In this document: in pieces, positions 7,005 to 17,418 of the stretch
How positions within the stretch are numbered: position 1 is the stretch's first letter
How the letters are laid out: every line of letters starts with the position of its first letter
Assembly: GCA_017427945.1 (NCBI GenBank)
Contig: JAFRRT010000027.1
Span: 1-64,000, forward strand
DNA: 64,000 bases
Direction of reading: 5' to 3'
Source of the DNA: Muribaculaceae bacterium
GTDB lineage: Bacteria > Bacteroidota > Bacteroidia > Bacteroidales > Muribaculaceae
Program-made: the position numbers and the translations under genes
Notes under the pieces: generated by a model
What the model was told of the DNA's origin: nothing
The model's input: the letters and a program-made list of their open reading frames with translations, nothing else
Databases searched by the model: none

Positions 7005-10000
7005 TTACTTAACGAGCGACATGGTGATTTGCAAGCCATAGTTGCTGCTTGTCGTGGGATAAGAACTTGTCGTGACGAGCGGCGTGTTGGTTTGATAATC
7101 AAAGAAAGCTCCCAAGGTGATGCGCTTGCTCACCACATAGTTGGCCATGAAATTGACAGCCCATGTCTTAGTGCCGCTGGTTGCCTGGGCAGTGTTGAAC
7201 TCAATCTTGCGGATGAGAGACATGTTGCTCGACATCTTCATAGTGAGATTCAGGGTGAGGTCATTGTTCACATTCTGCTGCTTGGTCTTGAGCTTGAGCA
7301 CTTGGTTGAAGTTGGCAATCTTGTAGCTGCCACCCAGCGAGAACGTCTTGGTAGAAGCCTCCACAAGCTGGCCTGCCGAGGAGTTCAACGTCAAGGTGCG
7401 CATGTCATCATACTGTGCATTCAACGAGATGTCATTGAAGAATGTAGCTGTGAAGCCGATGAGCGGCGCGAATTTCTCGGTCAACATGACTGATGAAATT
7501 TCGTAAGGCGAAGACGGAATCGCTCCACGCGTGAGAGCGTCTTGCGTGAATCCGAGGCCGTTACCTATGGTCACCCAATCGCTGTAGGAATTATAACTTG
7601 CAACGTTGTATATACACTGATAAGCATGAGTGAGGTTAAATGACTTGAATACCTTCTTGAAGAATGGGATTCGCATCAAGCCATCATAAGTGATTCGCCA
7701 GTTAGGGAGAATCTCCTTGATGCCCGGGAACGGATTGAGCGACACCTTCCTGGCGTCTTTGCCAGAGTAAGCCGCCATGAATGCCGGAATCAGCACATCA
7801 CTACTTGACCTATTGACTTTACCATTCTCCTCGCTGTAAGGATTACCAGCCATCGCCGTTCCATGCAGGAAGCCAGCATCGGGATAAACGGTACCTTCAT
7901 ACTGCTGCTGCAGGCGTCCGGCGACAATATCGATGTTATTGAGGAATTTATCAAAAATCTCGCTACGATAGTTATCATCGGCACGAACGTTACCCTTCAA
8001 CGCCGTGGCAATCGCCATGTGAGTCTTGGTATATGAGCCCCTGTAAAGTACAGTTGGATAATCGTACATGAACTGAATCTGGTTGGTACGGTTTTCGGTG
8101 CGGTTACCCGTCAAGGTTATCTTGAGACCTGCAATGGGCTCGAGAATAACCTCGGCGTTAAACTCATTGGTGTGTCCATACAAAGCAGGTGTTATCTGCG
8201 TCGGGTCGTTCATGAGCCAGTTATTGGACTTGGCTCGGTCGATGTAAGACTCACCGACAAAACCAAACGCGAAGTCCAAGCCGGGAGACATGGGTCCGTA
8301 AGCACGTGTCTGACCAAAGGCATCACCAATCTCGGGAACAAACTGGGGCACCGAGATATCGGTGGAATGCTTCAGACGCAGGGTGACGCTGCGAACGCTC
8401 ATGAGTACACGGGCAGTGTATTGAGCCGCCTCGGTAAAGAAGTTCTTTGTTTCCTCTTTCTGCACCTCGGTGATGGTGAACTTGAGGTTTTGATCGCCAA
8501 GCGTCTGGATTTCGACATTGTCCTTGTCAATCACCTTGTATTCAATCTTGAATGGCGTGTCATCGGTCAATGTAGCCGACACCTTCACATTCTTCACACC
8601 CAACTTGTGGGTAATGACAATCGCCGAGTCAGGGCTAAGCTTGAACGTGCGTGTAAGCTTTTTAGGCTTTTCCTTCTTGGGCTTCTTATTGCGATTTGTG
8701 TTCTTGCTCGAGAATCGCTCATCTACCTTCTTGAGATAAGGAATCTTGCCATAGAACTGTTCTAAGTTGAAGCGTCCGTCAATAGAGCGCACAGTGTTGT
8801 TCCTGATGATGTTACCCGAAGAAATCGAATCAATAACGGTACCACGGTCCCAATTATAGCCCGTGTCATAAGTAGCATTCAACGTGATCCAGCTCAAAAT
8901 CGGAATCTGATTGAATGGCGCCTTATAGGTAAGGGTGAATTTTTGATTATAGGCCCACGGTGTACCCCAATTCCTGATAGACGCCATGACCGAATCACGC
9001 CATATTTGGTACTCATCGCGGTACAACTTCCTGTTGACTTGCTGACCAATATTGTCAAAGATGGGTTCCATGATGTGGGCAGTCGTGTTGCTGGAGAAGG
9101 ATGCAGTAATCGACTTGGTGAGTTGCCAGGACAAGGCGAACTGACGCTGCCATAGGAAGTTCCTGCTGACCGCTACTGGCAGTTCCACTTCAATTCCAGT
9201 CTCGTTGCGCGTTTGCTGCTCGTAGTAGTAGCGCGAGATATTGGTGACAAAAGAAACATTGGTAGGCAACCAGCGCAGCTCCCAATCGTGCAAGAACTTC
9301 ATGCTCTTGTTCTTTTCATTGACGAAGCGCGAGAACGGCTTAAACGGCTTGATATAGGGGGTCCAGCTGTAGGACATGCTGCCCTTGTAGTCATTAGTGT
9401 TCTCATAGACATTCTCAGGATCACTGAGATGCTGTTTGTTGAACGAGTAGCTGAACGAGAAGTTAGCGGGATCCCAAGGCATGGGATTCTTCATCGTCTT
9501 CACATCGAACTTGAGGCCCGAAATGGAGAAGCTCTTGGCAGTGCGCTGCGTCACGGCATATTCCATAATGCTGTCCTTCTGCTCCTTGGTCTCACAGATG
9601 TCCAAGGCATCGTCCAACTTAACGTCCTGGTCAAGGGGATTATACTTGGGCCTCGTTTTCTCGTTGTTGTAAGAGTAGTAAATCGGGGCATGAAGTTTGG
9701 CCTTCTCGGGGACGAATCGTCCTAGATCGGTCTGCATGGCAATGTTATACTGATCGTAGTTGTCCAGACGACGCATCGAGAGGCCCTGGTCCACTCCTCC
9801 GAAGCCTTCGGTCTCCTTGTGGAAGCCGACGTTGACGGTAGCGATGTCACTCATGTTGAGCGTCATACTTGCCATGGCTGCCCAGCCGCCTTCGCTGTCG
9901 AAGTCGGTCACACGCAGCTCATCGACCCACACGACGCAGCTCTTGGACGTGGGCGAGTTGTTGCGCACACCAATGAGCATCACACGCACCTTGCTCAACG

Positions 10001-13000
10001 ACGGGTTACCCATGACATAAACCTTGTTATTGGGGTGCTCGTCATCAACGTCTTGGTAACGTATCGCATAGCCAACTCCGGGATCACCCGCGATCTTATC
10101 GGCGTTGCGGTGCTTCTTGGCATTGACGAGCACATCGAGGTTGATGTCGAGCATATTCTCCTCGGGCCATACCTTGACACGGTCAGTAGAGCTGTTGGTG
10201 CTATACCGTCCAGGAGGGGTGATAGTCAATGGAATCTCGTACTCGTAGTAGTTGTTCTTGACGTCAGAACCCAATCGTACAAAGAGCGACACGTCGCCGT
10301 TGCGCAGGTTGGTCTCGTTGCCGATGGTAGCCTCATTGTGTACAAACATCTGCAGACGCTTGTAGGTACGCAGGTCAAGATCGGTGTTGCGGTAAACACC
10401 GCGGGCATCACCTGCATCGAGGTCACTCACCGTAAGCTGCATGGACTGCTCGTTGAGCTGGGTAATCTGTGACTGACCACTATCGATGATTCGTGAAACG
10501 CCGGGAGGCAACACATAGTTAACCGGCTGACGTGAAGCATTCTCCTCGATATTGACAGAGTTGATGCTAATGGTACCGTTAGCAGGCTGCTCGCCACGCA
10601 TATTCAGGTTGTACTTGTAGTTACGCCACTCGCCGCGAACGAGCTCGAGAGAAGCGAAACGCAAGTGGGTTTCGGCCTTAAAGCCCGTCATGAACATTCT
10701 CATGAAACGTATGGTGGAGAAGTCCTGAATAGAACCGACTTTCTTCTCGTATTGTGCCAGGGGTATAGTAAACTGATACCAAGTTGCCACCTGTGTCTGA
10801 CCATTGCGGGTGTGGACGTTTGCAATCTGCTTGTCGGTGATGAAATTCTCACCCACATCCATGCCAGGATGAATGGCCACCTTATACTGGAAATAGCGCT
10901 CGTATTCATTCAGGGTATTATCCTGATTGATGTCCTCGACATCGGGGGTAGAACGTGAGGTCTGATACTGACCATCAGCTGCATCTTCCTGCGACAAGGA
11001 GTTACCTTCGGTGCCGTTATAATGCTTGTATCGTTCAAGAATTGTGGCCTTGTTCGTGTCATAATAATTACTCCTGAAGAACGAGTAGTTATCGGATGCC
11101 GGGTCATTGAACGGAGAGAAGGGATCTTCCAACATTCTTGCTTTAGCAGACGGGTCGGTAATGACACGATCTAATTCTTCTATGAAACTGGCATAGGTGT
11201 CATTATTAAACTCTTCGGCCGTTGACAAGCCGTCGAGACCGACATCCTGCAGCACACGTGCACCGTTGCTGTTGTCAAAAGCATAGGTCAACGATGACTG
11301 TGTTGCTACTTTACCCCAAACTGTCGAGGTAACATAGGTGGAGTCATTGTTGATGGGAAGTCCGTTCTCATAACTCTTTTGACCATCCTTGAGGATATCC
11401 TCGCTGACCTCACCCAAGTTGAAGTAGAGGTAACCACCCTCCTCGTTGCCCAATTCGGGGTCCATGAACGGGTCGAGCATCCAGAACTGGATATACTCGA
11501 TATTGGATTGCTCAAAGTTGGTGTTGTCAATCTTGCGCATGATTCCACCCCATCGTCTCTCGGGATTGGAGAAATAACCTTCAGAGTCCAAATTGGAGAC
11601 ATCAAGATTATAGGGGCCACGCTCTCGCGGATAGAATGAGAGGTTCAGCGTCTGAATAACCGACGATTCACCATAATTCAGTTCACGTCCGGGGAAGACC
11701 TCACTAAACGCCACCTCACGCGCATAAGGATAGGACAAGGCATCAAGGTCGTTCTTGATATAGCCGGGGGCATAAGATGAGTTACGCTGAGTAAACAAGC
11801 GGTCAATATAATACCATGCCAATAACGAACGGTTCTTGCCATAGTCAATATTGTTGGTCAACGACGCCTCAGGGAAGAGGGCATCTGACGAAGGGTCATA
11901 GGGCGTTGACGCCAAATACCAGGAATAGGGAGAACGCAAGTCAAAACCCGTCTGAGTGGACTCGAAGTCGTCGATATAAGAACTACCCGAGTTAGAACCC
12001 GTCTTGGCCTGATGCGGCATCAACTGGGCAAACTCACCCTTGAAATTGAGGCTCGACGGAGCCACCGCATTGACAGTCGGAATCTTATTGAGCAAATTGG
12101 TCAACCACATGAACTGGGTGTTATAGGACATGTTCACACCCCAGATGGTGTTATTCACCAGCTCACTACCGATTGCCACCTTGTCACCGATGGCTTTCTC
12201 ACCATAGTGCATGATGGTACCGCCTATGTGGAAATCCTTGTTAATGGCATAATCAAGGTCCAGTCCGAGCAGTGTTTTACGCTGCATGTTAAAGGTGGAC
12301 TGGTTCTCAAGTGAAACATTGATATTAGTGCCGGCATCGATGATGCTCTGGTTCACGATGGTCACTTCTCCCATCGTATAATCAACGGTATAGTCACTGC
12401 CCTCGGTAAGCGGCACACCACCAGCCGTAACAACTACAGAGCCTCGTGCTACATTGGTAGCATTGAGCTTGATGACACTACCTGAACTCGACTGATATTC
12501 ACCGGCAAGGACGAATTTGTTCTTATCGCTGAACTGTTGGGCTACAGTGAGGGTCGAGTCGTACAACTCGGTATAGATAAATTGCTTGGCAAGTTCCTGT
12601 TCATCTGGTCCGAACTTGGAGCGCAGGTGCTCACCAAAGGGCTCCACGACAGGGAAGATAATCTTACCTTGTGACTGCTGGATGGTAGAACCGCTGATGA
12701 AGTCAAAGCGGCCATCAATATTGGGCTCTTCGTTGGCATCCAAACGGTCCAGATTCATTACCTGCAACAGCGGGGTGCCATTAATTTTACCAGCGGGGAT
12801 ATAAATCAACTCATTACCGGTAGTATCACTCAGATACTTGATGTTGAGTTTGAAATTGTTCTTCTGGATGTCGTAAGCGCCCAAAGCATAGATATTCTTC
12901 ATCGCCAAGTCCCACATGGGGAAATTGGGAGACGAAGTAGTACCTTTCAGCATCTTGACATACAAGGACTGATCGGTAGAAGAGATATCACCAGAGAATT

Positions 13001-14492
13001 CACCCACCTGATAGGTTCTATTATTATAGGTGTACTGGTAGGCCACTGCCAGAATCTCATCACTGGCAAGAGCCGTCTTGAGCATGATGTAACCCAGATT
13101 GGCGTTCAAGGTATATTCTGAAGACTGAAGAAGCCTTGCACTCTCAATCTTCTCATAATCCTGACCACCCTCAAAGTCATAGGCTTTCAACGGTTGAAGT
13201 ACAGTCGAAGCCTGGCTCATATAACGGGCATTGGGATATTGCTCATTGATTTCGGAATACAGGGTGTTAGCCCCATTGTCGGGCAAGTTATCTTCAGTGC
13301 CTATCCAATGGTTGTTGCTGATGTGCTCTTCATTGCTCTCACCAAGGTCCATGAAGGCCATGAGGTTACGAGACTCATTGTAGTTGTTTCGCTTGTTGGT
13401 AATCCACACTTCGATGCGGGTTATATGCACACCCGAGGAAACCAGAGGCAGCCTGGAGCACCAACGGTCATAATTGTCGCGGAAGAAGTGTGACAAGAAG
13501 AAGTTGCGGTTCTGGTCATACTTGTCAGCACTGATGTAGAATTCGTTGGTCTGTGAACCGCCCTTAGTGCTAACATTTTGTGATTCACTGTTTTGCTGCG
13601 AAACAAGTGCGGTAGCCGTAAGTTTACCAAACTGTAGTTTGGTCTTTACACCGAACAAAGCTGCACTACCGTGAATGAGCGAAGAACCCGTGGTCATGCT
13701 CACATTACCGGCCTCGATGTTCTTGATGATTTCATCTTCCTTGCCCTCGTAGGCCAGTTTAAGATTCTTGGTGTCGAAGTCAAATGTCGCACCAGTGTTG
13801 TAAGTCATGTTGAACTTCAGCTTGTCACCCACCGAAGCCGAAATGTTTGCCTGAATCGTCTGATCGAAGTCGAAATAGGTCTTCCTGCGTTGCGACACCG
13901 ACAAGGCCGGGTTATCAGTCGAATTGCTCTTGACACCCATCTTGATAACAACCGAACCGGTCGTCTTGAGTTGCAGATTACCGCCGAAGATTGACTCAGC
14001 TGCTCCCATGCCAAACTGCATGTCCAGGAAATTGAAGGGGTCGGTTTCCTGGCCTTGTGCACTCTCGGCATTCTTTTGGCGATAATACTCCATCATCGAG
14101 CGGCGGAAGTCAGAGTTGCTGAATTCGTCGGACGACATGATGTAAGGGGTGACGATGTCATAGTCACCAAGCTTGGTGTGAATGACATAACAACCCGTCT
14201 CGGGGTCGTATTCCACCTCAGAAGTAATGTTGGACGGTGTTTTCAGGTCGGCGGCATACTCTCCAGACTCTTGTACATCGTCATAGTTCTGCGGGATGGT
14301 GTGCTTTACACCAAAATGCAAATCCAGCGAGGGAGTCTTCTGTTGCTGGGCCGAGGGGCGCGTGTCGGGAGCCGGCGGAGGTGGCGGCAGTGTACTTGTC
14401 ACATACTGCGCCAACAAAGCACCGCTTCCCAACCACAAACAGATGAGAGCGCCGAATAAAATCGTGAATAATATTCTTTTTCGATTCGACAT
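7005..14492 (-). CDS. sprA: SprA/Sov, type IX secretion outer-membrane translocon
   Basis: Product of 2495 aa, the normal size for SprA (Sov in Porphyromonas), the huge beta barrel that forms the protein-conducting channel of the type IX secretion system. An N-terminal signal peptide (MSNRKRILFTILFGALICLW, cleaved after LLAQ near residue 29) is followed by a Pro-rich linker. Long runs of alternating strands with aromatic girdles, rich in Asn, Tyr and Asp, follow to the C terminus, which ends with the aromatic/hydrophobic strand NYGLQITMSLVK typical of an outer-membrane barrel. The reading frame is intact over 7.5 kb. It lies 43 bases downstream of ruvA, an order often kept in Bacteroidota, and upstream of the EpsG-type gene. 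Confidence 0.96.
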   Translation of the reverse strand: MSNRKRILFTILFGALICLWLGSGALLAQYVTSTLPPPPPAPDTRPSAQQQKTPSLDLHFGVKHTIPQNYDDVQESGEYAADLKTPSNITSEVEYDPETGCYVIHTKLGDYDIVTPYIMSSDEFSNSDFRRSMMEYYRQKNAESAQGQETDPFNFLDMQFGMGAAESIFGGNLQLKTTGSVVIKMGVKSNSTDNPALSVSQRRKTYFDFDQTIQANISASVGDKLKFNMTYNTGATFDFDTKNLKLAYEGKEDEIIKNIEAGNVSMTTGSSLIHGSAALFGVKTKLQFGKLTATALVSQQNSESQNVSTKGGSQTNEFYISADKYDQNRNFFLSHFFRDNYDRWCSRLPLVSSGVHITRIEVWITNKRNNYNESRNLMAFMDLGESNEEHISNNHWIGTEDNLPDNGANTLYSEINEQYPNARYMSQASTVLQPLKAYDFEGGQDYEKIESARLLQSSEYTLNANLGYIMLKTALASDEILAVAYQYTYNNRTYQVGEFSGDISSTDQSLYVKMLKGTTSSPNFPMWDLAMKNIYALGAYDIQKNNFKLNIKYLSDTTGNELIYIPAGKINGTPLLQVMNLDRLDANEEPNIDGRFDFISGSTIQQSQGKIIFPVVEPFGEHLRSKFGPDEQELAKQFIYTELYDSTLTVAQQFSDKNKFVLAGEYQSSSGSVIKLNATNVARGSVVVTAGGVPLTEGSDYTVDYTMGEVTIVNQSIIDAGTNINVSLENQSTFNMQRKTLLGLDLDYAINKDFHIGGTIMHYGEKAIGDKVAIGSELVNNTIWGVNMSYNTQFMWLTNLLNKIPTVNAVAPSSLNFKGEFAQLMPHQAKTGSNSGSSYIDDFESTQTGFDLRSPYSWYLASTPYDPSSDALFPEASLTNNIDYGKNRSLLAWYYIDRLFTQRNSSYAPGYIKNDLDALSYPYAREVAFSEVFPGRELNYGESSVIQTLNLSFYPRERGPYNLDVSNLDSEGYFSNPERRWGGIMRKIDNTNFEQSNIEYIQFWMLDPFMDPELGNEEGGYLYFNLGEVSEDILKDGQKSYENGLPINNDSTYVTSTVWGKVATQSSLTYAFDNSNGARVLQDVGLDGLSTAEEFNNDTYASFIEELDRVITDPSAKARMLEDPFSPFNDPASDNYSFFRSNYYDTNKATILERYKHYNGTEGNSLSQEDAADGQYQTSRSTPDVEDINQDNTLNEYERYFQYKVAIHPGMDVGENFITDKQIANVHTRNGQTQVATWYQFTIPLAQYEKKVGSIQDFSTIRFMRMFMTGFKAETHLRFASLELVRGEWRNYKYNLNMRGEQPANGTISINSVNIEENASRQPVNYVLPPGVSRIIDSGQSQITQLNEQSMQLTVSDLDAGDARGVYRNTDLDLRTYKRLQMFVHNEATIGNETNLRNGDVSLFVRLGSDVKNNYYEYEIPLTITPPGRYSTNSSTDRVKVWPEENMLDINLDVLVNAKKHRNADKIAGDPGVGYAIRYQDVDDEHPNNKVYVMGNPSLSKVRVMLIGVRNNSPTSKSCVVWVDELRVTDFDSEGGWAAMASMTLNMSDIATVNVGFHKETEGFGGVDQGLSMRRLDNYDQYNIAMQTDLGRFVPEKAKLHAPIYYSYNNEKTRPKYNPLDQDVKLDDALDICETKEQKDSIMEYAVTQRTAKSFSISGLKFDVKTMKNPMPWDPANFSFSYSFNKQHLSDPENVYENTNDYKGSMSYSWTPYIKPFKPFSRFVNEKNKSMKFLHDWELRWLPTNVSFVTNISRYYYEQQTRNETGIEVELPVAVSRNFLWQRQFALSWQLTKSITASFSSNTTAHIMEPIFDNIGQQVNRKLYRDEYQIWRDSVMASIRNWGTPWAYNQKFTLTYKAPFNQIPILSWITLNATYDTGYNWDRGTVIDSISSGNIIRNNTVRSIDGRFNLEQFYGKIPYLKKVDERFSSKNTNRNKKPKKEKPKKLTRTFKLSPDSAIVITHKLGVKNVKVSATLTDDTPFKIEYKVIDKDNVEIQTLGDQNLKFTITEVQKEETKNFFTEAAQYTARVLMSVRSVTLRLKHSTDISVPQFVPEIGDAFGQTRAYGPMSPGLDFAFGFVGESYIDRAKSNNWLMNDPTQITPALYGHTNEFNAEVILEPIAGLKITLTGNRTENRTNQIQFMYDYPTVLYRGSYTKTHMAIATALKGNVRADDNYRSEIFDKFLNNIDIVAGRLQQQYEGTVYPDAGFLHGTAMAGNPYSEENGKVNRSSSDVLIPAFMAAYSGKDARKVSLNPFPGIKEILPNWRITYDGLMRIPFFKKVFKSFNLTHAYQCIYNVASYNSYSDWVTIGNGLGFTQDALTRGAIPSSPYEISSVMLTEKFAPLIGFTATFFNDISLNAQYDDMRTLTLNSSAGQLVEASTKTFSLGGSYKIANFNQVLKLKTKQQNVNNDLTLNLTMKMSSNMSLIRKIEFNTAQATSGTKTWAVNFMANYVVSKRITLGAFFDYQTNTPLVTTSSYPTTSSNYGLQITMSLVK

Positions 14493-14535
14493 GAACTATC
14501 AATCTACGGCAAGCTGCAGTGATCGTTGAATGTCA

Positions 14536-15129
14536 TCACATCATCTTGAGGGCCTGCTTGATGGCCGACTCGACTGTTAGTGCCGGATTGCTGGAAAACA
14601 GCGACTTAAGTGCTTTCTGCGATGCCTGTTGGGAGAACCCCAACATGACGAGAGCAGCTAGTGCTTCATCAAAGACTTCACCGGCAGCTTGACCTTTTAC
14701 ATGTAATAACGTATCATCTGCCAGTTTTATTTTATCCTTAAGGTCAACTATTATTCGCTGAGCCGTTTTTCCGCCCACGCCCTTAACCGACTTGAACATC
14801 GCCACATTGTTTCCTGCCACAGCCTGAGAGAATTCCTCAACACTCATCGAAGACAATATCATGCGGGCAATATTGGGACCGACGCCCGATACCGAGATGA
14901 GCTGCAGGAAGGCCTCACGCTCGGCCTTGGCGGCAAATCCGTAAAGCAAGTGTGCATCTTCCCTAATGGCTTCATAAACATATAGCAAAGCCTCATCGCG
15001 ACTGCCTTGCCTCGACAGGATATCATAGGTTGACAACGAGATGTTCAGCATGTAGCCGATGCCATGGTTATCGAGAACGACATAAGCCGGATTCAGTTCA
15101 GCTACAGCACCTTTAATATAGTCAATCAT
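14536..15129 (-). CDS. ruvA: Holliday junction branch migration protein RuvA
   Basis: RuvA binds four-way DNA junctions and loads the RuvB motor. The 197-aa product shows the three domains. There is an N-terminal OB fold (MIDYIKGAVAELNPAYVVLD onward, residues 1-62), two helix-hairpin-helix motifs (LISVSGVGPNIARMIL near 76-91 and FKSVKGVGGKTAQRII near 111-126), and a small C-terminal three-helix domain (EVFDEALAALVMLGFSQQ near 150-167) that touches RuvB. Length and motifs are complete. It sits between the subtilase gene (44-base gap) and sprA (43-base gap). ruvB and ruvC are not in the window. Confidence 0.96.
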   Translation of the reverse strand: MIDYIKGAVAELNPAYVVLDNHGIGYMLNISLSTYDILSRQGSRDEALLYVYEAIREDAHLLYGFAAKAEREAFLQLISVSGVGPNIARMILSSMSVEEFSQAVAGNNVAMFKSVKGVGGKTAQRIIVDLKDKIKLADDTLLHVKGQAAGEVFDEALAALVMLGFSQQASQKALKSLFSSNPALTVESAIKQALKMM

Positions 15130-15173
15130 AACGAATACAAGAAATCTTCAATATCACGCGCCACAGCAAGATA

Positions 15174-17198
15174 TCAGTGAGAAAGGATGATGTCGATAAT
15201 GGCATTGATGTCGGCGATATTCACCTCGCCATCACCATTGATATCAGCATTCTGGCGCTGTTCATCAGTAGCGTGAGAGCTCAACAGCACATCGATTACT
15301 GCGTTGATGTCGGCGATGTTCACCTCGCCATCACCGTTAGCGTCGCCATGAATATTGCCAAGGTGCAGGACATAGCGCATACCCATATTCACGTCAAGCT
15401 TTCCTGCTCCCCAACGGGTGGGGTTACCGTTGATTACGTTGTTGTCACGGTAGCTAGTGTTCTTGATGATGTCACGCACGTCAGCCGCACTCAAATTCGG
15501 GTTAGCTTCCATCCATAGAGCAACAGCGCCAGCGACAACAGGTGCCGACATCGAGGTTCCCAGGTCAGGACAATAAGTGTATTCCTCACCGTCGACAAAG
15601 GCCGAAGGCTGCCAATACTGGAGGTTAGGAGCATTGACATCATATCGGTTACCCGAAGAAATCATCACACTGCCAGGCGCACAAACGTCGGGACGGTTGA
15701 TGCCATTCTCGTCGGGTCCATAGGCCGAGAAATAGGAGATCTCGACCGGTTTGCTATTGGGACGATAGTAAGTGGAGCCGTCACGTAGCGGGATATACTG
15801 CTTTGTATTATAGGAGCCAACCGAGATGATGCTGTCACTTGTTGCCAAATCGTTGATGGAGCCTGAGGGAGTGCCTTTTTCGGCCCAGTCATATCCGTAA
15901 GAACTGAAGTAGGCAAACTGTGAAGTCCACGCCGCAAGTTCAGTTGCATTCGGGGTATTGTACCTGAATCCCATAGCATAATTTTTGTTCTTGGCTCTCA
16001 TATAGATATCATACACCAGATTGTAGCGTCCCATATAGTCAGTGAGAGGCGTGACAGCCACCGAGCCAGCAAAGTATTTATTCAACTCAGCATCACTCGA
16101 CGAGGAGAGAATCACGGTGCTGTCGCAGGTAGCCATATTGATCGGTTCAGAGCAATAAAGAAGTTCATCGGTCTGGGTATTCATCACAATCAGTTGTGTT
16201 ACAATAGGATTGTTCTCGTCACTCCACACGTTCAAATAGCCCATGCGGGTAAGGCCACCACCATAACCAGCCATGAGTGAAGTCACAGTGTCTTGAGGGC
16301 TGGCGACCGACCTGTGGAAGCAGACATTGTCGTGACCATCGTTACCTGCCGATACCACAATCACCCTACCGGGACCCGATACCTGCTCACAAGCGCGGAC
16401 GAGCAACGATGAGCCGTCATGACGTCCCACGTTGGAGCCCAGGCTGATGTTGACTACACAAGGTTTGCCCTGCCTATTGGCATAGTCATTGATGTATTTA
16501 ATGCAGTTTGCCACACGCACGTCGGTAAGGTCGTCCTCAGGCATACCGCAAGCCACGATGTCGGCACCAGGCGCTACGCCATGCCAGCCGTTGCCACGAT
16601 ATGCACCTGCCGAAATACCAGCGGTTTGCGTGCCATGGGTGGTATTGGGATCATCGCTCGTCAATCGGGCAATCTGCTCGGCGTCCTCATAACAACTGCC
16701 CGGCAACTGGTGGCCGTCAATCACCGGGTGCTGGCCTGAATTGTCAAGGGGCATATAGACAGCCTTTACCCTTGTTTTCCCTTCCTGGTCGCACAGGTTG
16801 ATATGGTTGAAGTCAAAGCCGCAGTCAATCACGCCGACAATCACTCCGTTACCGGTATAGGGCATGTCAAAGCCTACTCCCTCGTGCACACGGTCAACAC
16901 GGGAATAATAGCGTGCACTGTCGGCACAGGTCAACACGGGGAAAGCGAGGGAGATGTGTTCAACACCAGCCACAGCCAGGATTTCACTCCAAACGCCATC
17001 AGGAATCTGGGCGGTGATGAACCCGTCAAATTCCGAATTAATGATGACGCCGAGCTGTTCAAGCGCCGAAGCATCAAAATCCTGTCCTACTGTGATAAAA
17101 GCATCACGATAATCCACGCCCGCATCCTGAGCAGACGACTGAATGCCACAAACCGTCATCATCACGGCCATGACAAAAAGAGAAATCAATTTCTTCAT
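15174..17198 (-). CDS. secreted subtilisin-like serine protease with C-terminal dockerin
   Basis: Peptidase family S8, 674 aa from the ATG at 17198; upstream codons to 17270 are open but overlap the promoter and lack a signal. Signal peptide MKKLISLFVMAVMMTVCG, cut near residue 24. The triad is complete: Asp125 in GVIDCGFD, His188 in HGTQTAG, Ser549 in GTSMSAP, with the oxyanion Asn286 in SAGND. A large insert lies between His and Ser. Residues 622-673 hold two dockerin type I repeats (DANGDGEVNIADINAVID and DINGDGEVNIADINAIID), calcium-binding loops that in clostridia bind cohesins. There is no type IX C-terminal sorting domain. The protein should be exported through Sec and may be retained or complexed by the dockerin. 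ruvA follows after 44 bases. Confidence 0.93.
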   Translation of the reverse strand: MKKLISLFVMAVMMTVCGIQSSAQDAGVDYRDAFITVGQDFDASALEQLGVIINSEFDGFITAQIPDGVWSEILAVAGVEHISLAFPVLTCADSARYYSRVDRVHEGVGFDMPYTGNGVIVGVIDCGFDFNHINLCDQEGKTRVKAVYMPLDNSGQHPVIDGHQLPGSCYEDAEQIARLTSDDPNTTHGTQTAGISAGAYRGNGWHGVAPGADIVACGMPEDDLTDVRVANCIKYINDYANRQGKPCVVNISLGSNVGRHDGSSLLVRACEQVSGPGRVIVVSAGNDGHDNVCFHRSVASPQDTVTSLMAGYGGGLTRMGYLNVWSDENNPIVTQLIVMNTQTDELLYCSEPINMATCDSTVILSSSSDAELNKYFAGSVAVTPLTDYMGRYNLVYDIYMRAKNKNYAMGFRYNTPNATELAAWTSQFAYFSSYGYDWAEKGTPSGSINDLATSDSIISVGSYNTKQYIPLRDGSTYYRPNSKPVEISYFSAYGPDENGINRPDVCAPGSVMISSGNRYDVNAPNLQYWQPSAFVDGEEYTYCPDLGTSMSAPVVAGAVALWMEANPNLSAADVRDIIKNTSYRDNNVINGNPTRWGAGKLDVNMGMRYVLHLGNIHGDANGDGEVNIADINAVIDVLLSSHATDEQRQNADINGDGEVNIADINAIIDIILSH
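15177..15345. repeat. tandem duplication encoding the two dockerin repeats
   Basis: Two nearly identical DNA segments around 15190-15235 and 15300-15345 each encode the loop NGDGEVNIADINA.ID. The core (GATGTCGGCGATnTTCACCT on the plus strand) differs at one base, which indicates a recent or conversion-maintained internal duplication. Confidence 0.7.
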
Positions 17199-17238
17199 AT
17201 GATATTCAAATTGTGTATTCCTAAGAGTGATTAAAACG

Positions 17239-17247
17239 GCAAAAGTA
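17239..17247 (-). promoter_or_regulatory. -7 element of the subtilase gene
   Basis: TACTTTTGC on the minus strand with TTG at 17265-17267 (17-base spacer). It is 41 bases before the ATG at 17198. It probably drives subtilase-ruvA-sprA-epsG, since no other -7 box was found further along that strand. Confidence 0.65.
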
Positions 17248-17355
17248 CTAAAAAAACACGTCAGCAACACATTATTATATTAAATATTTTGCCAAAGCAG
17301 ATGAAATACAGTTCGTAGTAGGCAATTCAGGGCATATCGGGATTTGCACAAAAGG

Positions 17356-17390
17356 ACTGCGGGCGGCTGTGATATTCAGCCGCCCGCAGT
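17356..17390 (-). terminator. terminator of the TPR gene
   Basis: A GC-rich, nearly perfect stem: ACTGCGGGCGGCTG (17356-17369) with CAGCCGCCCGCAGT (17377-17390). On the minus strand it is followed by CCTTTTGTG. It lies 29 bases past the stop at 17419. Confidence 0.75.
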
Positions 17391-17418
17391 AAATCATTCA
17401 ATATTCAACACCTGTCGA

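Noticed and set aside
8172..10472. Plus-strand frames inside sprA
   Set aside because: Antisense shadows of an intact 2495-codon gene; no recognisable domain.
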